Positions 34,860-47,119 of a stretch of 64,000 nt of DNA are shown here, piece by piece. Position numbers and translations under genes: made by a program. Source of the DNA: Anisodus tanguticus (Eukaryota > Streptophyta > Magnoliopsida > Solanales > Solanaceae); contig CM067541.1 of the NCBI GenBank assembly GCA_034509755.1, forward strand, positions 22,122,001 through 22,186,000, given 5' to 3'. Every line of letters begins with the position of its first letter. The stretch's first letter is position 1. Below the pieces are notes generated by a model. That model was not told where the DNA came from, searched no databases, and saw only the letters and a program-made list of their open reading frames with translations.

Positions 34860-35325
34860 GGAAGTCGTGGGAAATATCACAAGGGTTAGAAACTTACCCT
34901 CTTCAAGATAAGAACGCAACAAAAATCACTAAAATAGGAGCTCTAAAACTCAACATATAAAATAAAATGTCCAAATCCCGATTTTGAGATATTTTTGCCG
35001 CAATTGCGGTCTTTTTACCGGTTTTGTGGTCCCATCACATTTGTGGTCTCTAAAGATTCCGCCTCTTCTATCCTACCACAACTGCGGTCCTTTTTACTGC
35101 TTTTGTGGTTGCACCAGAAATCAATAATTTTTTCCAATAACTAAAATAGACATAACTCTCATATACTACCTCGAAATTCGACCAGTGTTTTTGCTATGAT
35201 TTCATAATCATGATATGAATCTAATGGTTCAATCAAAATATAGTTTAGAGCTCATTTGATCAATATAGTACCATTTATGCCCCAAGAAATGACATTGAAA
35301 CATCAAATATGAGTTCTTCATTCCT
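34860..35325. repeat. Unassigned repeat block with TTGCGGTC/TTGTGGTC motifs
   Basis: CCGCAATTGCGGTCTTTTTACCGG is followed by related phrases (TTTGTGGTCCCA, ACTGCGGTCCTTTTTACTGC). It has the look of an LTR fragment from another family, but no ends are visible. The same block is at 53880-54350. It is joined at its right edge to LTR-B. Confidence 0.4.
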
Positions 35326-36169
35326 TAAAAGTTCAATCTATGGGTTCTTCCTTTCAAGTTCAGATTTTTAAGACAAGTATTGGAGCGAATAACGTATGTA
35401 GAGCTTCTATCCACGTGTGGGAATATCCATTTTTTGCCCACCCCATGTTTTTTGCATGAAATACGAGTTCTTCATAAGTTTAGGATTTTGTTCTATTATC
35501 ATGATAACCCTAACACATGTAATACTATACGGCATGCCTATATTACAATTCAACAATTATATTCATGATAGATCATTACGATTGTCATGAATCTGTCCGT
35601 AATCCGTGAATGCATGCTTTAAATTCCATGAGTTCATAAATACAAGTTATAATTATTATTACTCAGTTTCATGAAATTATACATACTTTTCATGATTTAT
35701 ACAAGTTATATGATATAACTATTCACATGTTAAACAATAATTGCAAACCATGTTTACATGTTATTTTCATGAAATCCATGGGCTTACAAGTCAACTATTT
35801 TCAAGTACATGTTTTGGGAGTTGCACAGATTACTAAGAAGGTTCAGACAACCTGAAACTATGTTGCCAGCTAGGATAAGAATCGCTCCACCAAGTTAGGA
35901 CGATATCTTCATGTTACCCATTGCGGGTTATTGGATCCACTCATGACATATTCATATCCTGTACCCATGTAATGTACGAGATGGCTTAGCTGATTAGGCA
36001 GAGATCGGACGTCATGTTCTAGCGTGGTGGTTTCATATCGGTTATACTAATGCTCTCACCATAGATATACACCTATAAAACTTTACAAGATTTTATACAT
36101 CTTACTTTATTCATGTCATGTCATGTTAATATTTAGTTTTGTCCTATTATTTCATGTGCCTGCTTAATT
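35326..36169 (+). repeat. LTR-B fragment before A copy 3
   Basis: Collinear with LTR-B from TTAAAAGTTCAA to CCTGCTTAATTA, then joined to the middle of LTR-A at TTCATGCATTTTC. Both edges are breakpoints, and both recur exactly at about 54351 and 55198, so this composite was duplicated after it formed. Confidence 0.8.
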
Positions 36170-37093
36170 ATTCATGCATTTTCATTTGCATTATATTCAT
36201 GTATTATTCTGGACCCACATGTGTTATATATACTACTATATGGTATGAATATATTTATGTAGGGGATGGGGAAAAGGGAAAGGTGTTATATACGCGTCAC
36301 CACCTGCAGCTGGTACAGATATCACGAAAAGAAAGATGTCCATGTAAGGCCAATATTAATGCCCTTGTGTGGCCAATATCATATGATGCCCTTGTGTGGC
36401 CGATATGAAATGATGCCCCCAGAGGCTGTTATAGGAAGGAAGATGCCCTTGTGTGGCCAATATTTATATGTATACCACATTTGCATTGTGCATGACATTT
36501 AGGCATATGTATTAGGACCCTAAGGGGCATTTACTACTGGTCAGTTGTTTCTATCTTGGTCGACTATTTCTGTACCAGATTGTTATATATCTGTGTTATA
36601 ATATTTCTTATGCCTAATATACTCAGTACATCAGTTGTACTGATGTCCCTTTTGTCAGGGGACGCTGCGTTTCATGCCCGCAGGTTCACGTAGGCAAAGA
36701 GATGATCCACGTTAGTAGGGTGCTGACTCAGCGGATTTTTGGAGCACTCCCCTTGTTTCGGAGTGTCGGTCTAATCTCTGTACGGTATATTTTTGCATGT
36801 ATATATGGGTATAGTAGGGCCCTGTCCCGACCTTTTGATATCACACTCTTTAGAGGCTTGTAGACAAGTGTCATGTGTGTAGCAGTCTTGTATGGCCTTG
36901 TCGGCCTTTGGGATGTATATATATAAGTTGGGTTTCTGGTTTACTATTTCTATGTTTAGATATGTCAGCAGAGTACTGAGTGACGGCTCCTTTGGCCGTG
37001 AATAATTATGGATAGATGTTAAATGTATTGCTAGTGGTACCCAACGGGTAGGGTCCGAGTTCCCATCGCGGCTTTCCAGTTTGGGTCGTGACA
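36170..37093 (+). repeat. 5' LTR of A copy 3, left-truncated
   Basis: The right half of LTR-A, ending GGGTCGTGACA. The first 0.9 kb is missing. It contains the degenerate tandem motif at 36340-36475. Confidence 0.85.
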
Positions 37094-37097
37094 AAGT

Positions 37098-37109
37098 TGG
37101 TATCATAGC
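37098..37109 (+). other. tRNA primer-binding site of A copy 3
   Basis: TGGTATCATAGC, four bases after the LTR end, differs by one base from the complement of initiator-Met tRNA. The same site is at 56096-56107 in copy 5. Confidence 0.8.
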
Positions 37110-37153
37110 ATGTCTGTCCTAGGGAGTGTACAATCTATGTCTAGTAGAGTCTT

Positions 37154-37187
37154 GTTTATGGGTGTGTTGTGCACCACACTTATAAAC
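37154..37187 (+). other. Leader hairpin of element A with GTGCAC loop
   Basis: Thirteen pairs, two of them G-U, join GTTTATGGGTGTG to CACACTTATAAAC around the 8-base loop TTGTGCAC (37167-37174). The loop holds the self-complementary hexamer GTGCAC. Copy 5 repeats it at about 56152-56183 with the same loop. Element B has a related hairpin at the same distance from its primer site. The arrangement resembles a retroviral dimer-initiation hairpin; function is inference. Confidence 0.6.
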
Positions 37188-37290
37188 ATGAGGCTACCTA
37201 ACATTTAGGGATGGTTTCCATTCTTTCATCTCACAAATCGTGCAGTAGAGCTGAGTTATAACCATTTCATTCCTAATCCATCTCGTGTTT

Positions 37291-38240
37291 ATGATTCCAG
37301 CGATGCCTACCACAAGGAAGAAGTTCAGGAATATGAGGGTGTTGGATACGACTGCAGGCGAAGGTACTAGCCGATTGTCACCCGCTAGCGAGGGCCAGAG
37401 TGAGACTCTCCGTGCGACTTCTTTGTATGATTCCTCCAGTTCACCACCTCCGGATGAGATTAATAGAGCTGCAGTACCCCCAGTTCCTCCACTTGATACT
37501 CCGGATATGGATCTTGATATGCGAAGTGTTGTATAGTTATTGACACGATTGGTGGCCACTCAGGCCCAACGTCAGGTTCCCAGTCCTTTTGATAGAGTTG
37601 TTAGTGCGAGAGCTTAGTTTTTCGTTAATCTAAACCCTCCAGTATTCACAGGATCAGACCTGAACGTGGACCCGCGGAATTTTCTGGATCAGATACAGCG
37701 CACCTTGCGGGTAATGGATGCTACCAATACTGAGTCGGTAAAGTTTGCTTCTTATAGACTGCGGGATGTTGTGGTGACCTGGTATGAGATATGAGAGCAA
37801 TCTAGGGGACCTCGTGCTCCACCAGCAAGATGGAGAGAGAGTTTTCAAAAGGCTTCTTACAACATTTTCTACCAGTCGAGCTTTGACGGGCCAGGCCCTT
37901 CTTACGTCTTGAGCAGGGAAACATGAGTGTTCGAGATTATAGCTTGCAGATTAATTCATTGGCCAGATATGCCCATACAATTATAGCGGAAATGCGGGAT
38001 CGGGAACATAGGTTTCTTAGTGGCTTAGGGCCGCACTTGGTCAATGAGTGTACTACAGCTTCTCTGAATCCAAATATGGATATTGCTCGCATTCAGACTT
38101 ATGCACAGAATCTGGATGATCGTAAGAGACAATAGCTGGTAGATCGATAGCGTGATAAGGGCCAGCATAAGAGGGCTCGATCCGTAGGTGACGTGACGGA
38201 TTTTAGAGGTGGACCCAAGCCACAACCTTATAGGCGCCCA
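37291..38240 (+). pseudogene. gag, A copy 3 (capsid region; zinc knuckle deleted)
   Basis: Starts with MIPAMPTTRKK or, twelve bases on, MPTTRKK. The central domain reads PPVFTGSDLNVDPRNFLDQI, then VMDATNTESVKFASYRLRD and ARWRESF, typical of the retrotransposon gag family. 37923-38135 continues with NMSVRDYSLQINSLARYA. Stops occur at 37534, 37615 and 37792, and a frameshift lies near 37860. After YRRPS the sequence jumps to the end of the protease region (near 38240), deleting the zinc knuckle and protease. Gag would form the virus-like particle. Confidence 0.8.
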
Positions 38241-39500
38241 TCCAGACAAACTTCCAAGCCTTCCTCCCGAAAGGGAAATTGAGTTCGATATAGACATGTT
38301 GCCAGACACTCAGCTGATATCTTCCTCCTTATAGAATTGCTCCAGCTGAATTGAAAGAATTAAAGGAGAAATTAAAAGATCTGCTTGAGAAAGGCTTTAT
38401 TAGGCCTAGCATATCTCCTTGGGGTGCGCCGATATTGTTTGTACAAAAGAAAGATGGCTCGTTACGGATGTGTATCAACTATCGGCAGCTGAATAAAGTC
38501 ACTGTCAAGAACAAGTACCCTCTTCATAGAATTGATGATTTGTTTGACCAGTTACAAGGTGCAAGATGGTTTTCAAAGATCGACCTAAGGTCAGGGTACC
38601 ATCAACTAAGGGTTAAGGAGAAGGATATTACGAAGACGGCTTTGAGGACAGTATGGGCACTTCGAGTAAATACACCAGCAACATTTATGGATTTAATGAA
38701 CAGTGTGTTTCGCCCATTTCTGGATATATTTGTGATAATATTTATAGTATTCTGGTTTACTCTCACTTGGAAGCAGAGCATGTGAATCATTTGTGGATAG
38801 TACTAAAGATGCTCCGGGACAATAAGTTGTATGCCAAGCTCTCCAAGTGTGAATTTTGGTTGAATTCAGTGGCTTTCCTTGGTCATGTAGTGTCAGACGA
38901 AGGTATAAGGGTTGACACTCAGAAGATTGAAGCAGCGAAGAATTGGCCGAGGCCTACCACTCCATCAGAGGTTCACAGCTTTCTGGGCTTAGCCGGCTAT
39001 TATAGGAGGTTGTAGAAGGGTTTTCTACCATATCAGCACCATTAACAAAGTTGACACAAAAGGCCATAATGTTCCAGTGGTCTAATGCTTGTAAGCAGAG
39101 CTTCTAAGATTAAAGACATACTAATATCGGCACCAGTCTTCACTCTCCCAGAGGGTCCAGAAAGCTACATTGTGTATTGTGATGCCTCGAGAGAAGGTTT
39201 AAGATGTGTGCTAATGCAGCATGGTAAAGTGATTGCCTATGCTTTAAGAAAATTGAGGAAACATGAGAAAAACTATCCGACACACGATTTGGAGTTGGCC
39301 GCAGTGGTTTATGTTGTGAAGATTTGGCGTCCTTACTTGTATGGTGTTTATGTAGACATTTTCACGGATCATAAAAGTCTACAATACATATTCAGACAGA
39401 AGGAGTTGAATCTGAGGCAGAGACGATGGCTTGAATTATTGAAGGATTATGATGTGGACATTTTATATCATCTAAGTAAAGCAAATTTTGTGGCAGACAC
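38241..39500 (+). pseudogene. Reverse transcriptase-RNase H, A copy 3
   Basis: The frame 38351-38785 carries KGFIRPSISPWGAPILF, RMCINYRQLNK, KIDLRSGYHQLRVKEKD. A gap of some 40 bases follows (TVWALRVNTPATF instead of YGHFEFLVMSFGL). The catalytic FIDD is destroyed by a 5-base loss after IIFI near 38746. 38653-39015 continues in another frame (LSKCEFWLNSVAFLGHVVSDEG). RNase H is long and open in 39085-39768: YCDASREGLRCVLMQ, THDLELAAVVY, FTDHKSLQYIF, VADTLSR. The enzyme cannot polymerise DNA without FIDD. Confidence 0.88.
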
Positions 39501-41108
39501 GCTCAGTCGTAAGTCGATGATCAGCTCAACTCCAGTGCAAATCGAAAGGAAGAAGTTAGTGAGGAAACTTCATCAGTTAGCTAGTTTGGGAGTTCGGTTA
39601 AGGGATTCGGATGATGGTGGTTTTGTGATTCAGACTATGTCAGAATCGTCCCTCATATCGGAAGTTAAGGAACGTCAATGGGAAGACCCCGGTTTGAGAA
39701 AAATCAGAGAAGGCATTCAACAGAAGAAGACCACGACCTTTGAGACTGACGAACATGGGATTCTCTGATACCAAGGCCGTTTATGTGTTCCAAAAGTAGC
39801 AGGATCATGAGATAGAATTATGACGGAGGTTCATTGCTCACGATATTCCATTCATATTAGATTTACTAAAATGTACCATGATCTCAAGAGCATTTATTGG
39901 TGGAACGATATGAAGAGGAGCATTGCGGAATTTGTAGCTCAGTGTCCTAATTGTCAGCAAGTAAAAATAGAGCACCAAAAGCCTGGTGGCTTGACTCAGA
40001 ATATTGAAATTCCGATGTGGCAATGGACAATGATTAATATATATTTTGTTACGGGTTTACCTCGCTCTTACCGCAAGTTTGATTCTGTTTGGGTAATTGT
40101 TGACAGACTGACCAAATCATCTAATTTCCTACCGGTCAAAACTACCTCCACAACTGAGGACTACGCGAAGTTGTATGTGAAGGAGATTGTTCGCCTTCAT
40201 GGTGTTTCTATTTCTATTATATCGGATCGAGGGGCATAGTTTACAACTAATTTCTGGAAATCATTTCAAAAAAGGTTTAGGCACCCAAGTGAATCTTAGC
40301 ACAACTTTTTATTCTCAGACAGACGGGCAAGTTGAGTGAACAATTCAGACATTTGAGGACATGTTGCGAGCTTGTGTATTGAACTTTAAGGGAAATTGGG
40401 ATGATCATTTACCCCTTATTCAATTTGCGTACAATAACAGCTGTCACACCAGTATTAAAATGGCTCCATATGAGGCTTTGTATGGACGGAGATGTAGATC
40501 TCCTATCGGATGGTTTGAGGTAGGCGAATCAGAGTTATTTGGGTTTGATTTAGTACACCAAGCCATAGAGAATGTAAAGTTTATCCAAGAATGGTTGTTA
40601 GCTGCTCAGAGTCGTCAGAAGTCGTATTCAGATGTGCGACGACGAGACTTAGAGTTTCAGGTAGATGATTGGGTCTTCTTGAAAGATTTCGCCTATGAAA
40701 GGGGTAATAAGATTAGGGAAGAATGGAAAGCTCAGCCCAAGATATATTGGACCATATCACATAATTCGATGAATTGGTCAAGTAGCCTATGAATTGGACT
40801 TGCCTTGAGAGTTGGAGTTTGTTCATTCGGTTTTCCAAGTTTTCATGTTAACAGCATGTATTGGAGATCCTTCCCGGAATGTACCAATTGGTGATGTACA
40901 GATCACAGAGGATTTATCATATGAAGAGGATCCTATTTCTATCGTAGATCGACAAGTCCGCAAGATGAGGACTAAAGAAGTAGCCTCCGTGAAAGTTCTG
41001 TGGCGAAATAAAAACGTGGAAGAGATGACATGGGAGGCGGAAGAGGAAATGATGCACAAGTATCCATACCTATTCCAGACCAATGCCGGGGTTCCAAGCG
41101 AAGCATAA
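39501..41108 (+). pseudogene. Integrase and chromodomain-like tail, A copy 3
   Basis: After the linker REGIQQKKTTTFETDEHGIL comes 39820-40239: zinc-binding region YWWNDMKRSIAEFVAQCPNCQQVKIEH, then MINIYFVTGLPRS, where the first catalytic Asp (MDF) is Tyr, and IISDRGA with the second Asp. A stop follows. TDGQVE with the catalytic Glu region lies near 40320. 40361-40792 gives the C-terminal DNA-binding part (DLVHQAIENVKFIQEW, DDWVFLKDFAYERG). 40812-41108 gives HSVFQVFMLTACIGDPS and VKVLWRNKNVEEMTWEAEEE ending at HKYPYLFQTNAGVPSEA and a natural stop. Confidence 0.88.
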
Positions 41109-41272
41109 GGTGAATTCTAATTCCTGATATTATAATTAATGCGTGTGTACCATGTGAGGTCTAATGTAGTGATGTATGTTACCTTATATGGCCGTGAAAA
41201 AAAATAGTTGTATTTTCGGCTACGTAACGGGGATTAGATATGTCACCCTAACATTCGAAGATGAATGTTGTT

Positions 41273-41284
41273 AAGGGGGAAGGA
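41273..41284 (+). other. Polypurine tract of A copy 3
   Basis: AAGGGGGAAGGA immediately before LTR-A. One G shorter than in copy 2. Confidence 0.8.
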
Positions 41285-43113
41285 TGTAACATCCCATAAT
41301 TTGGGGCGATGGTTTGAGCACCTAAACATAGGAAAGTAGACCCGATCCTTGGGAAATTTATGTTGTATTTACGTATGCTAATAAAGAACTTAGTATATAA
41401 AAGGATAAAACCCCAAAATAATTTAGGAATTAATAAGTATGACGACGGGGATTATTAATAATTAAGTGATGTGGATTAATGCACATGGGCCCTTGATTAA
41501 TGGATAGCAATTACTATTGGTGAGGTATAAGGTCACATGGGGGGAGTGACACGATTAGTGCCATGGTGTCGAGAAATTGGCCATAACTTGCCACATGTTA
41601 AGGCAATATATATCTAGTCTCCAGCCTAGCTTTACTCTAAGATAACCAATTTGTTAGCTAAAGTGTACTACTGCTGCACGTACTCCATTAATTTTTCCTA
41701 CTTGTTCTATCATTAAAGATCAATCCAAGAATGACCAAATTGTTAGCTAATTGATTTACAAAGGGGAGCAAAACGTTTACAAAAAAAAGGGAAAACTTGT
41801 TCACTGTCTCCATATCAATTTTGTTACAAATTCAATTTGAAATCCAGTGTTATTCTTTCGGACAGTGTTAGCAACAATAGAAACCATCTTGACTCAGATA
41901 ATTAAGTGGAATCAAGGTAAGTTAAGGAAAATTATTTTTTTCTGTTGGCATGTTCCATGTAACGAAACGTAACTGTGATATTATTTCATAAATTACTCCA
42001 ATTAATAGTTAAGGAATGTTCATATTATTAATTTCTATGTTAAAAGCACGTCTAAATATGTTCCTAAATCCTTATTGAGGTATGTGGGAAAGATGTTGAT
42101 ATTCCCAATGTTAGCCGAAGGTACAAGGATATTATGTCATCCGGTAAGTTCAAAAGTGTTTCATTGTTATTCAAGCATTTTCATTTGCGTTATATTCATG
42201 TATTATACTGAACCCACATGTGTTATATACGCTACTATATGGTATCAATATATATATGTAGAGGATGGGGAAAAGGCAAAGGAGTTATATACGCGTCACC
42301 ACCTGCAGCTGGTACAGATATCACGAAAAGAAAGATGCCCATGTGAGGCCAATATTAATACCCTTGTGTGGCCAATATGATATGACGCCCTTGTGTGGCC
42401 AATATGAAATGATGCCTCCAGAGGCTTTTATAGGAAGGAAGATGCGCTTGTGTAGCCAATATTTATATGTATACCACATTTGCATTGTGCATGATATTTA
42501 GGCATATGTATTGGGACCCTCAGGGAAATTTACTATTGGTCAGCTGTTTCTATCTTGGTCGACTATTTCTGTATCAGATTATTATATATCTCTGTTATAA
42601 TATTTCTTATGCCTGCCATACTCAGTACATCAGTTGTACTGATGTCCCTTTTGTCAGGGGACGCTGCGTTTCATGCTCGCAGGTTCACGTAGGCAAATAG
42701 ATGATCCACGTTAGTAGGTTGCTGACTCAGCGGATTTTTGGAGCACTCCCCTTGTTTCATAGTGTCGGTTTAATCTCGGTATGGTATATTTTTGCATGTA
42801 TATATGGGTATGGCAGGGACCTATCGTGACCTTCTGATATCACACTCTTTAGAGGCTCCTAAATAGGTGTCCTGCGTGTAGTAGTCTTGTATGGCCTTGT
42901 CGGCCTTTGGGATGTATATATATAAGTTGATTTTCTGGTTTGCTGTTTCTATATTTATATATGTCAGCAGAGTACTGAGTGAGCTCCTTGTGGCCGCGGC
43001 TAATTATGGATAGATGTTAAATGTATGGCTAGTGGTACCCGACGGGTAGGGTTCGGGTGCCCGGCAGGTAGGGTTTGGGTGCTCGTCGCAGCCCTCTGGT
43101 TTGGGTGGTGACA
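41285..43113 (+). repeat. 3' LTR of A copy 3 (full length)
   Basis: TGTAACATCCC to GTGGTGACA, about 1.83 kb, followed by CTTTC. A short local duplication of CCCGACGGGTAGGGT-like sequence near 43040-43075 is private to this copy. Confidence 0.9.
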
Positions 43114-43288
43114 CTTTCGCAATACATTTTCAGACTATATTTCAGTATTCAGTTTACATATTTTAAATCAGTATTATTGCATGATTTTGATGCTCGTGTT
43201 AATTCAGTAAGTCATGTGGTTCGCCCGGTCACATGCAGTCAGGCACCGAGTGTCGTGTTTTGCCCAGGCCATAGTTTGAGGTGTTACA
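43114..43288 (+). repeat. LTR-B copy 4, right part
   Basis: Begins with the right CTTTC duplication and ends GAGGTGTTACA. Its left part survives only as the fragment at 35326-36169. Confidence 0.85.
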
Positions 43289-43356
43289 AAACTTGGTATA
43301 TAGCCTAGGTTCAAGTGTCTTAGGGAGTATATGAAACCATGTCTAGTAGGGTCACT

Positions 43357-43387
43357 TTTATATGTGTGTGTGCGCCACACATATAAA
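43357..43387 (+). other. Leader hairpin of element B, copy 3
   Basis: Same 12-bp stem and TGTGCGC loop as at 15321-15351, without change in stem or loop, although the flanks and primer site have diverged. Confidence 0.6.
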
Positions 43388-45449
43388 CGGTTGACCATTA
43401 AGACATTCCATTTCTGTCATACTCTAGACCGTGCAATTAGAGCAGTACTTTCAGGAATTCTTCTAACTCGTTCCATGAAGCTTAGAGCCATAAATAACAT
43501 TCTTTTTTCATCGAATTTTGAATGTATCGAATGTGTAAGCGACGAGAAGGAAATTCAAGGTCCAAGTGAGAATGATTACCCATCGGGGTGTAAATTGTGA
43601 TGTGCATATTGGTAACAAATGAGATCTGAGAGGATATTCAAAGTGAGACAAAGTGCATAGTTACTACAGACTAGAGCATAACCCTTAACAGAAAATGCAA
43701 AAGCAGTTATCATGATTTATGGTTATCAGCTAACCTCAGTTACTAGTTATACATTGTTTCAGTAGAAGGATTATGATTATTCAGTACACTAGTGTTCAGT
43801 TATGTAGTTATCATAATTCCAATTTTCATTGTATCGAGATTCTTATGACTTGTAATTATATAGTGATGCCTATGGGTACTAAAAGAAAGTGTAAGTGACG
43901 ATGACTATAGCAAAAGCTTCACGTGTTTTAAGTCTGAGTTAAGACCCAAGACTCGCCAAATAGCGCATGAAGTAATTTATCAGGGGATAGTACTCTTTGA
44001 AGGACAAGTTTATGCATAGTAGTATACGTATGTTCCATACTTTACAGAATAAGTTTAATTGGATTTCTGGACCATGGAGCTACAAGTATGAGGATGATAG
44101 TTCAGATTTAAGAACCTACAGGTAACATATTATGAAGTTAGTAGCAGTAGACATAAACTGCCAAGATAGTTTTGAGCAGAAAATGAGACTAAAGGCAAAG
44201 TACCTAGGAGGCAAACAGACGTGATATTATAGAATGTGTTTCGGTATGAACTTTGCACATGACTAAGAAGAGATTGTGTACGGCATGAGAATCATGAGCA
44301 GACGATATTAAATTTTTGGGGATAGTTTTAAATTAATTAAGTTTATTTAGATCAGAACCAGAGAGTATGACATTAGTAAGTTACTACAAGAAGTAGATAT
44401 TACTATAAGATGATAAGATGTGACAGTTTCCTCTAAGGTTATGTGATCAAGTGTTTATATCATGTGTGTATAATTTGACATGACCTTAAAATATATATAG
44501 AAAATTGGGGTTAGATATTTCAACCTTTCATTTAAGAGAGACATAATTGCCCCAAGTTTGATCCATGTCTATAGCTCAGAAAATATAGTATACGATCGCA
44601 TAACAGGGTCGGATGATAAGAGATGTTAGAAATAATCTTACGCTTCACTTTAGTATTCAAGACAGAACCAGAGAACATGATGCTAGCAGGTGGTTAGTAG
44701 AGAATAATAAGTATGTTTGGAGTAGATATAGTGAATTAGCAATTTTGGCAGAGCTAGTGAGGTACGATTTGATTTCTAGTTAGGTTAACACTGGTGAGTT
44801 TGTAACAATTTGAATTCACTGAATGCGTGTTAGAACCCAAATAGTTTAAGATATACATGTAGTACATTGACAGTGGGAGAAGAAAATCAGCTTAGCAGTA
44901 AGAGAGGAAATTACAGAAGAATAGTCTTTAAGAGTTAACCAAAAAGGAGTTTCCATAAAACTGAGAGTGTGAGAAAAGTTAAGTCGTTAAGATAAAATAT
45001 GCCAGTAATTCAGTCCATATAAGTAATTTGGTTCCCCATTCATGTAAGTAATTCAGTTTTCCTGGTAAGGAAGATCGCTCGAAATTAGTCGAAAGATGAT
45101 CCGTCGGTGAAATAAAGTGCACAGAGTTGCAGAAGATGAGGAAAGATGATTGGATCCCAACAAGAGAGAAGGATCCCCAAATATAATATCTTAACCTTTG
45201 GTCCAAGTGAGAGATGTGTAAATTGTCAAGGAGTGCAGTTGAATATTTGGAAACCTGAAGGGTTTGCATGAGATATGAAGAAACTCAGTTCAGTAATGAA
45301 GGCATAATGAGATAATCTCCATAAAGTTGTGCCTCATATGTACAAGAAACACGAAGTGACTAAAATGATCGTTAATTGACTAATGTCAAGATTAGTTATT
45401 ATCAATTAAGTGATCATAGAAAAGCTATAAGATCATGTCCATTTATGTG

Positions 45450-46875
45450 TCACAAAGGTAGTGCCATCGCAAGAGACTCTATTCTTCAGTGTGTTGGTCA
45501 AAGACTTAGCGCACAACAATACTGTGAGTATTTTAGGAAGTATCTCAGAAAGATATCAAGTATCAATAGTTTAGCTCATGTTAAGGCAAACAAGAGAATC
45601 CTGATGAAATAAGTTCATTGTTTAGCAAACCTAGGAGTTCAATATTTGGATCCCAAAGATGGTAGAATGGTTGTGCAGAACAGAGCCAAATCCTCCTTAG
45701 TAGTTGAGCAAAAGAGGAAAATAGTTTCATGACCTCTATCAATTGCTGCTAAAGGAAGGGACTTGCAGACATAAATCCATGACTTATTGTAGATAAACGC
45801 AAAAAGAGAAGTATTGTAGAGGTGCAAAATTTTAAATATTCTATCTATCCAAGCTCTACGAAAATGTATCATGACCTCGAGGGGGTTTATTTGTGGAATG
45901 ACATGAAGAATAATATATCCAATTTTGTGGCTAAGTTTCTAAATTGGTAGCAAGAAAAAGCCGATTCAACAGAAGATTATGCCAACTTATATATTCAGGA
46001 AAGTTCCAGATTCCATCGAGCTCCAATGTCCATTGAATTAGTTCAAGGTGCTCAGTTCTAAGAGAAATTTCTTTGAAGTATTTTTAGAAGGGATTGGATT
46101 CCATCTCAGTACCATTTTTCATCCTCAAACAGATGTCAGGCAGATACACTCGAAGCTATGTTGAGAGCATGTGCCCAAGATTTAAAAGGTAATTGGGATG
46201 ATCATTTTCCTCTCAATGAATTTTCTTATAATAACAATTATCATGCTAGTATCAAGATGACACCATTCGAAGATTTGTATAGGTGAATATGTACATCACC
46301 AATTGGTTAGTTCGAAGTTGGTGAAGCAGAGCTGTTAAGACCAGACTTGGTCCATCAGGCTATTGAGAAAGTCAAGTTAATTCAGGAGTATGTGAAAATG
46401 TCTAAGAGTCGTAAGAGTCCTATGCGAATGTGTGGCGCAGAGAATCAAAGTTTCATGTTAACAATTTGGTGTTTCTAAAAAGTGTTGCCTATGAAAGGTG
46501 TCATGTGGTTTGGAAATAAAGTGAAGCTCAGTCCTAGAAATATCGGACCATACATGAGGAAAATTTGCCAAGTGGCATACGAGTTTGAATTGCCATAAGA
46601 TTTAGTTTATGTGCATCTAGTATTTCATGTAACCATGTTGAGGAAGTGTATGGGTGACCCGTCATTGGTTGTCCCTACTGAATCTATTACAGTTAAGGAT
46701 GGCCTAACCTATAAAGAGATCCCTATGACTATTTTTGATTGTCAGATTCGCAAGTTGAGAACTAAGGAAGTTGACTCAATGAAAGTGTTGTGGAGAAGTC
46801 AGAATGTTGAAGACGCTACATAGGGAGCCGAAGAGGACATAAAGTCAAGATATCCACAATTATTTGAAGAGTAAG
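45450..46875 (+). pseudogene. Broken integrase remnant of element B, copy 3
   Basis: Same remnant as in copies 1 and 2, with further loss: about 60 bases of the zinc-binding approach are missing near 45786, so RYQGKFYVSDV is gone. YSIYPSSTKMYHDLEG follows, then core pieces and VFHVTMLRKCMGDPS to LWRSQNVEDAT (46611-46823). Ends AEEDIKSRYPQLFEE at 46832-46875. Stops throughout. Confidence 0.75.
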
Positions 46876-47119
46876 AAGAAAGCGTCCAAGGTAAACACTT
46901 TCAGTATTCATATCATGTCCCTTGCGTATCCATGTCTAATGTTTCACGTTCATGTATTCATTACTCATATCCCCATGTTCATGTTTTCGTGTAATCATTT
47001 CAGTTCAGTCCCCATGTTTCATGTCCTGTTTCTTCACGTTCATGTACTCATGCAATGACTAGTCTTATTCTTAACCATGACCCATCATTCGAGGATGAAT
47101 AATCCCAAAGGGGAGATAT

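Larger units (their letters stand above)
36170..43113 (+). mobile_element. Gypsy element A, copy 3 (gag-PR deletion)
   Basis: Truncated 5' LTR, primer site, leader hairpin, N-terminal and central gag, then a deletion of about 0.95 kb removing zinc knuckle and protease, then RT, RNase H, integrase, polypurine tract and full 3' LTR. The right flank is CTTTC (43114-43118) followed by LTR-B. This is the only A copy in the window with nearly the whole leader and the capsid part of gag, while copies 2 and 6 keep what it lacks. Confidence 0.88.
43289..47119 (+). mobile_element. Interior of gypsy element B, copy 3
   Basis: Collinear with 15252-19129. The primer site is damaged (TGGTATATAGCC at 43294) and the leader hairpin is kept at 43357-43387. 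No gag, protease or RT is seen between about 43450 and 45450. A purine run, AAAGGGGAGAT, precedes the next LTR at 47120. Confidence 0.85.

Noticed and set aside
37285..37536. Ser/Pro-rich 83-codon frame as a host gene
   Set aside because: It is the N-terminus of gag directly after LTR, primer site and leader.
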